The translations under genes and the position numbers were made by a program. Under the pieces are notes generated by a model, which did no database searches, had not been told where the DNA came from, and worked only from the letters and a program-made list of their open reading frames with translations. Shown here piece after piece: positions 17,563 through 22,645 of a stretch of DNA of 22,645 nucleotides. The first letter of the stretch is position 1. Each line of letters begins with the position of its first letter. The stretch comes from Hypsibius dujardini. Its lineage: Eukaryota > Tardigrada > Eutardigrada > Parachela > Hypsibiidae. The DNA is taken from the NCBI GenBank assembly GCA_001579985.1, contig LRSR01002088.1:3053-25697 (forward strand), given 5' to 3'.

Positions 17563-19285
17563 GTCTGTCTGTCTGTTTATCCATGCATAAATGCAAGGTA
17601 ACGTACTCTGCAGGCCACTTTTTCGAAAGCTTTAATGACCGCCTCATCCCACACGTCGTCCAGCACCAGCACCGAGTTGGGATGCTGCGTGACAAATGCG
17701 TTGGCCAGGCTTTGACAGATCGATTCCATATTGTCGGCGTGGGGGAGTTTCAAGTCTGACGGACCGGGCTGCATCCGGTTGGAATTGACCATTTGCCAAA
17801 GGACGCCGAGTTTGATGAACAGCTTATCCGTTCCGGGCTTGCCGATATCCAACCAATAGATACCGTCCCCAAAACATACCTGCAAAAGGAACTGGCGTTA
17901 TTGATGGCCAGATATCGGGCTATGGCGTCAGCGAGACGGACCAGGGCAAATTAATAGCAAGGGGGCATGCGGTCTGCATAATCTAATCGTAATTTTGATC
18001 TTACGCCCCTTTGAGAAAGCGCAGAGAGAAATGCTCAAGCAAAAGAGTGTGCATTTCGGCGAATATTTGTGATCGTTTTTGCGGTAATTACTTGCATAGA
18101 ATAGGATAAATATGTTCCTGGAAGAGAAAAAAATCTAGTATTTTTTGATCAAAGCTTGATAAATATCTGACCTATACTTTTCTGGGAAATTAATTTCTAA
18201 ATATGCATCGAATTAGCCGACTGGCCTCGTACGACCGTCCACATATTTTGCTACGCGCTCGCTGACTGGAATGTGCACGGCACGTAGCAAAATCTAATTA
18301 ATTTGCCCTGGACAGACAGTTCAGAGAAGAGGTAGAACAACTACAGAAAGACCGACATACAGCCACGCATACCGATAGAAATGTTTAGAAAATGGCACGA
18401 AGACAGGAAGATGCTTAGCTGTTTAGATTTTTAGCTTAGCTAAAAAAATAAGACATACAGAGATCAGAGAGGCACGCTAACAGACACTGTACCGATCTAC
18501 AGACAGACTGATCAGGCAAAGAAGACAGACAAGCAAAGAGGTGCGCAGATTGCGAGACAGTCAAACAGATAGACAATCAGACAAGACAGACAGAGAGGCA
18601 GACAGACAGACATATATACAGGCAGGCAGAAATAAAATAGATAACTGCCAGACAGACAAAGAGACGAACAGGAAGGCGAACGAAAAGACAAACAGATAGA
18701 CAAATATACAGACAAATGTACCTTCCAAATCTCCGGCGAACGAAGAGCAGCTGCAGCAAGGTAGGATTTTCCATTTCCAGCCATGCCATGAATTACAATC
18801 CAATGGGTGGCCTCGGAAGCACTTGCTTGCTGTGCCGCTGCAATGATGTTATCCTTGATCTTATACACCAGTTCTTTCCGAACGACGTAGAACTGCGGTT
18901 GGGTCGGGACGAGGCCGCTCTTAATGTCCACCTGTCTGGTATAATCCCTGGCATACAGCCCATGCAGATAGTGATCGGTGGTCGTGGCAGCGTGGTGGTA
19001 GTTGTCTTTGCGAAGAGACTCCAGGAATTTCTCGATAGCACCAGGCCCATCGGCATGTTGATGGATGCGGGTGAGCAACAGGTCCAGCTGGGCGCGATTC
19101 GTCGGGAGAGCACGCACGTCGCAGTAGTCGATGAAACTGATGAGATTGACTGCGAGGAGACCGCCGAGGACTTCGCAGACGTTCAGGTCGCGTTCCAGGA
19201 GATGGACGAAGATTTCGCGACGCAGGAGGCGGAAACAGGTCTCGCCGTGGTCAGTCGGCATGCTCATGCGGATCCACTCTTTCTC
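15233..19285 (-). CDS. APAF-1/CED-4-like apoptosome ATPase lacking WD40 repeats
   Basis: Cytoplasmic ATPase that oligomerises and activates initiator caspases through CARD contacts. Exons: 19285-18722, 17879-17607, 17345-16934, 16607-16078 and 15655-15233, all in phase. From ATG 19267 the product is about 727 residues; an upstream coding exon is possible because 19285 follows an AG. CARD-like helices fill about 8-95. NB-ARC follows: P-loop HGMAGNGKS (160-168), Walker B VLVLDDVWD (252-260), sensor CIIVTSRR (274-281) and KGSPMVMSLVGG (333-344). The winged helix contains VPIPISVFTTLWSIQ and VYRFHDL (MHD-like, His460). An HD2-like helical block follows (YYIHNFIGYHMSQGKM). In APAF-1, WD40 repeats come next; here there is a 140-residue Ser/Arg-rich, acidic tail ending NDNFDEDDS. 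The neighbouring gene leaves no room for more. Every intron carries a GTCT-type array. Confidence 0.88.
15656..16077. repeat. (CTGT)n array in APAF-like last intron
   Basis: Plus-strand CTGT units at about 15760-16015, the longest perfect stretch around 15940-15978, interrupted by unique sequence near 15870-15910. Confidence 0.9.
16608..16933. repeat. (CAGA)n array in APAF-like intron before the winged-helix exon
   Basis: Plus-strand CAGA/CAAA units at about 16640-16900, opposite in strand to the array in the next intron on either side. Confidence 0.9.
17346..17606. repeat. (CTGT)n array in APAF-like intron after the Walker B exon
   Basis: Plus-strand CTGT units at about 17503-17580 inside a 261-base intron. 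Confidence 0.9.
17941..18311. repeat. 371-bp inverted-repeat element in APAF-like intron
   Basis: CCAGGGCAAATTAAT at 17941-17955 is perfectly inverted at 18297-18311. Inside lies AT-rich sequence without coding capacity and a smaller hairpin (TTTTGCTACG near 18246, CGTAGCAAAA near 18283). It occupies the half of the intron nearest the Walker B exon. Confidence 0.7.
18312..18721. repeat. (CAGA)n array in APAF-like intron after the P-loop exon
   Basis: Degenerate plus-strand CAGA/CAAA units, dense from about 18480 to 18720, in the inner half of an 842-base intron. Confidence 0.85.
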
Positions 19286-19700
19286 CTGCAAGAAAATAAT
19301 GCACGTGAAAGAACGAAACTTGGGTGAATCGCATGCAAAGCAAATATTTATGAATAAAATCGTAAGTACGGAACACAGGAAGATCGAGTTGATCAACACT
19401 AGGCAGCAAGCTACAGTGTATCACGCTTTGTTTGTCTGCTTGTCTGTTTGTGTAGCTATCTGTCTCGGGCAAGTAGACAATCAAGAAGAGAGAGAGCAAC
19501 CAGCAAGGCGGGTACAGGCAGACACAATCTGCTAGACAGACAGACAAACAGACAAACAGAAGACTGACGACAGGCAGACAGAGAGACAGAGAGACAACAG
19601 ACAGAGAGACAGATACAAGACTGACGACAGACAAACAGACATAGAGCCCGACAGCCATATAGACAGACAGACACAGACATGAACTCTGGAAAATCGCATC
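19286..19700. repeat. Mixed GTCT/AGAC array upstream of the CARD exon
   Basis: After an AT-rich stretch, plus-strand TGTCTG units (about 19430-19465) give way to a longer CAGA-type run (about 19530-19680). The two halves are complementary and could fold back. It is either in an upstream intron of the APAF-like gene or in its 5' flank. Confidence 0.75.
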
Positions 19701-20870
19701 CTGTTGAGCGCCAATTTCTATGAAACCAGCCTAGCATCTCACAAAAATCAACGAATCAGAGAATCTCCAATTGTTCGAACTGGAACGAGAGTAAAGGAAC
19801 GCATAAAATGGGACGATTGCCATTCAAATACACCAATCAATCAATGCACGCACCAATGCAATGAAGTGAAAACAATCCAAAAATCAGTCAATCAATCACT
19901 GACTCTCTATGTGAACCGAACATTTCACTTTGCATTCAGCAGTGCAGTAGTTAAGTTAGAAAAGCGTCGCTATTCTATCAATGATTACTTCTGATGCCGT
20001 AATAAGATATTTATTTTGGGAAAAATGAAATATTAATTTCGTAGTCGTCGGGAAAAAATCAAAGGCGAACGAAATCACCTGTTGCTTGTTTGTAGAGTAA
20101 GATTCAGACTCACGCAGTCAATCCGCTTCGGGTTTCCACCTTCACACAGAAACAGCTGATGGCAAAAGGCAAAAGGCAACGTTGAGAACTGGGAAAACCG
20201 GGAAAAACTCAGGCAGGTTTCAGGAACGATGAAAAGTTGCGTATAATAATTTTACGCAAGAGGGAACTTTAAAAATGGAAATACTCAAATGGACGAGAGG
20301 ATGAGAATGAACATGTCACTTTTCTAAACCGACACCTGCATTGCTGGATTCGAAATTATTAGAATCACAAGCTGCGAAAAGCACCGTATGACAGTACCGG
20401 AGTGAGTGACTGAGTATTTTTATCATCACGCCGGGCTTCCGGAGCATCTCTCAATAAATGCTGATGTCACCCTTCAAACACGATTACCCACCTCTCTTCG
20501 CCTGGATGTACTAGTAAGAGAGCGCGCGCGAGAGGAGAGGGAAATCATATTTCAGTCTGCGAAGTGTGTAAACAAGCTGTTTGCGTCGGCGGCCTAATTT
20601 GTACAGGTGGGGATGACGATCGTGCGCGTGTGTCTTGTTGTGTGTGTCTGTGTGTCAGTCAATTAGGTGTTGAGCGATAAAATATTAAAATCGTCCACTG
20701 AGGAAGCTGCATCCACAGAGAAGTTCACCCCTTTTATAAATGTGGCGTCTCATTCCGATGAACGGCTGATCTAGAGCCATAACATTTATGGTGTTTTTGA
20801 AAAGGCTTCCCGATCAAGGTCGAGAAAGTAATTAATTTACAACCGTTCGTTCGCCTCTAGTCTGTACTAG
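19701..20870. other. Intergenic, no gene recognised
   Basis: No splice-bounded exon with family similarity was found on either strand. Small features: AAAAGGC triplication at about 20160-20178, a GCGCGCGAGAGG purine-rich patch near 20520-20540 and a short TGTGTGTC run near 20620-20655. Possibly the promoter side of the APAF-like gene. Confidence 0.4.
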
Positions 20871-20994
20871 TACACACGCGGCCTTATTATAGCACTAACC
20901 GAGTTAAGCCATTTGTCTCGACCAGTGTATGGCGTCCATGTATGATCCGAGTGAATTAGCTCAACTCGGTTAGCGCTATATGGCCACGTGTGTA
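20871..20994. repeat. 124-bp MITE-like palindrome with TA ends
   Basis: TACACACGCGGCC at the left end (20871) matches the inverse of GGCCACGTGTGTA at the right end (20982-20994), and GCACTAACCGAGTTAAG at 20892-20908 matches the inverse of CAACTCGGTTAGCGC. Arms of about 38 bases pair with few mismatches and one small gap, around a core of about 45 bases. TA at both edges fits a Tc1/mariner-type target duplication. Confidence 0.85.
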
Positions 20995-21541
20995 GCATAC
21001 AGAGTACGCATGGTTACTCCAGAATCCATTTCGGATCAACGAACAGCGCCAGCGCCTGCTCAGAATCAATACAAATTCTAGAAAAGCATACAGAAAGATA
21101 TGAACAAGTTAAAAAAGGTTTTGATAAATGCTACAACAAGATATGTTAATAGTTGTATGGGAGGAGGTAAATTTTACAGGCAGACAGATGCGCAGCACGC
21201 CCATGCGAAATACGAGATATATAATGGAATGTCTATTTTTCTAACTTACCATTCGAGTGATTTTTTCCAGAGACATAGTGCAGGGGAACTGCGATTGTAG
21301 TACTGTGCACTGACGAGCAAGTGGATCACGGTGTGAAATTGCGATGCATAAGAGTTATTTATTAAACACCTTTTTGGTTTTGGGGTTGCAAGCAATGTCA
21401 AATTATCAGCAAGGGGGGAGTAGAGGATGGAAAAGGGGAAAAGATCAGTGTCCTCATGCAGTGCAGTTGCAAAGATATGCATGAACATGGTAGAGAGTAG
21501 GGACAGTGATGATATTTGGGCGGGTCTGTCAATTTGCCCTG

Positions 21542-21581
<40 letters not shown>

Positions 21582-22645
21582 GCTACTTCTCAGCTGTGAT
21601 GGGTGTTTGTATGACATCACTGCTCACCGCTCACCGACTGTGGCGTGGATGGTTATGGACGTGTCCGCCGAGACCAGTCTTATTTATCTCCTAGTCTTGT
21701 GTGTGTGGTCACTGCTCAGAGTCAGACAGTTTGGTAGGGACAGTAGTGTTTTGGCCGCTGTCCACACAGAGACGAAGATGTTGACTTTGCCCTTGCAGAC
21801 CGCTGAATGACTCACTCTCCGTGACGCGACTCGGGAATACCGGGAAACAGCCACCTGAAATAGCACGCGAAAAAAGTGGCTGCGCGCAGTGCGCGCGACG
21901 TTGGACTGAACCGATTGAACTCACGCGCTGCGTCCAACGTGGCTGTCCTACCAGGTGGGGGATTTTTGACCCAAAACTCCAAGGTGGTGGGAGCAGTGCA
22001 ACCGTTTATTTTGCCCATGTTGGCCCGGTCGTTGCCCGGACGTCGGGCAATTTTGCCCGACCCATAAATTCCGAAGGACTTCACCTTGCGCAGTTCAATT
22101 CCTCTCCTTGTTTCTTTAAGCAAAACACGGTTTCTTCAGCTGGATTTCAGATTTCAGAATTTGATTTTTAAATTGTCATGGCCGATTTGGAGCGGGAAAA
22201 GGTTTTTTTGGCTGTTTATTGGCCAGGAATACTGATTTTCTAAAAGTCAGACGAGCTCACCAATCGACAGTTGCCATCGGGAGAGAAGACTGGGCTGATG
22301 ACGCTTGAACAGCGCCATCTGTGGTAGCGAACAGCGTGGTGGCGAACAGCGCCATCTGTGGTGGCATTTGCAACGGATTCGTAAAATGGGCGGATACATT
22401 GCGTGCATCCCCATTTCCTATTTGGTATGCCGACTCATTTCGTACGCATTGAGTAGTGACACGACATTTGCTATGTGCGAGTGGACAATGCGTTTCTGGT
22501 ATATAGAATATAACTGGTGTTTACGTGTACAACTGAAAGATCTCGGTTTGGTCAAACCCAGCAATATTTGGTGTCTGTGCCGTTTGGAAGGGTAATTTAT
22601 ACTATTATTTTTGAAGTGATTTGATAGGGTTTATAATTGGTTTAA
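20995..22645. other. No gene recognised; minor repeats
   Basis: No coding exon could be supported. A short, nearly perfect CTGT run lies at about 21541-21583. A GCCCG/CGGGC palindromic patch lies at about 22020-22060. Two copies of a 19-base word lie at 22307-22362. Confidence 0.4.
22307..22362 (+). repeat. Direct repeat GAACAGCGCCATCTGTGGT
   Basis: The 19-base word at 22307-22325 recurs exactly at 22344-22362, with a partial copy (GAACAGCGTGGT) between them. On the minus strand the core reads CCACAGATGGCGC, which resembles invertebrate CTCF-type sites. Confidence 0.7.

Noticed and set aside
19286-19399. Signal-peptide-like hydrophobic leader upstream of the CARD exon in the same frame
   Set aside because: AT-rich, follows intron composition and ends in a good splice acceptor (TTTTCTTGCAG); a secreted APAF-like protein makes no sense.
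21821-22171. 116-codon plus-strand frame and its 103-codon minus-strand shadow
   Set aside because: Neither shows a family motif or splice context; composition follows local palindromic GC patches.
1-22645. tRNA or rRNA genes
   Set aside because: No sequence with a convincing tRNA A/B box pair and cloverleaf, and no rRNA core, was found by eye on either strand.

Overview
The window is animal (metazoan) nuclear DNA. The genes are split by introns with GT..AG ends, many only 66 to 120 bases long. The recognisable products are animal or ciliate-type proteins: receptor guanylyl cyclase, HP1, an axonemal CCDC113-like protein and an APAF-1/CED-4-like protein. A mariner transposon is also present. 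The CCDC113-like gene implies motile cilia or flagella somewhere in the life cycle, which argues against a nematode. I cannot name the species; a small-intron invertebrate bilaterian fits best. Exon models were built by eye from reading frame, splice dinucleotides and family similarity, and all splice phases quoted were checked for continuity.

Layout. 1-1649 (+): the 3' end of a membrane guanylyl cyclase gene. 2071-2317: a G-rich minisatellite. 2697-3060 (-): a doubtful coding remnant. 3089-4435: a 1347-bp mariner element with 30-bp terminal inverted repeats, TA target sites and a dead transposase. 4562-5660 (-): exons of a SMYD-like MYND zinc-finger gene, with a 279-bp inverted-repeat structure starting inside its first recognised exon. 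6469-8200 (-): a five-exon 2-oxoglutarate/Fe(II) oxygenase. 8363-8684: an inverted-repeat element in the head-to-head gap. 9180-12149 (+): a six-exon HP1-type chromodomain/chromoshadow protein. 12582-14970 (+): a seven-exon CCDC113-like coiled-coil protein. 15233-19285 (-): a five-exon CARD/NB-ARC APAF-1 homologue that ends without WD40 repeats, convergent with the previous gene. 19290-22645: no recognised gene, but a 124-bp MITE-like palindrome and other repeats.

The genes do not form a pathway; this looks like an ordinary gene-dense stretch. The unusual material is (a) the WD40-less apoptosome gene, whose 3' boundary is fixed by its neighbour; (b) degenerate GTCT/AGAC tetranucleotide arrays that fill nearly all the long introns and alternate in orientation from intron to intron in the APAF-like gene, so that each internal exon lies between complementary arrays; and (c) at least four short inverted-repeat elements unrelated to the mariner.
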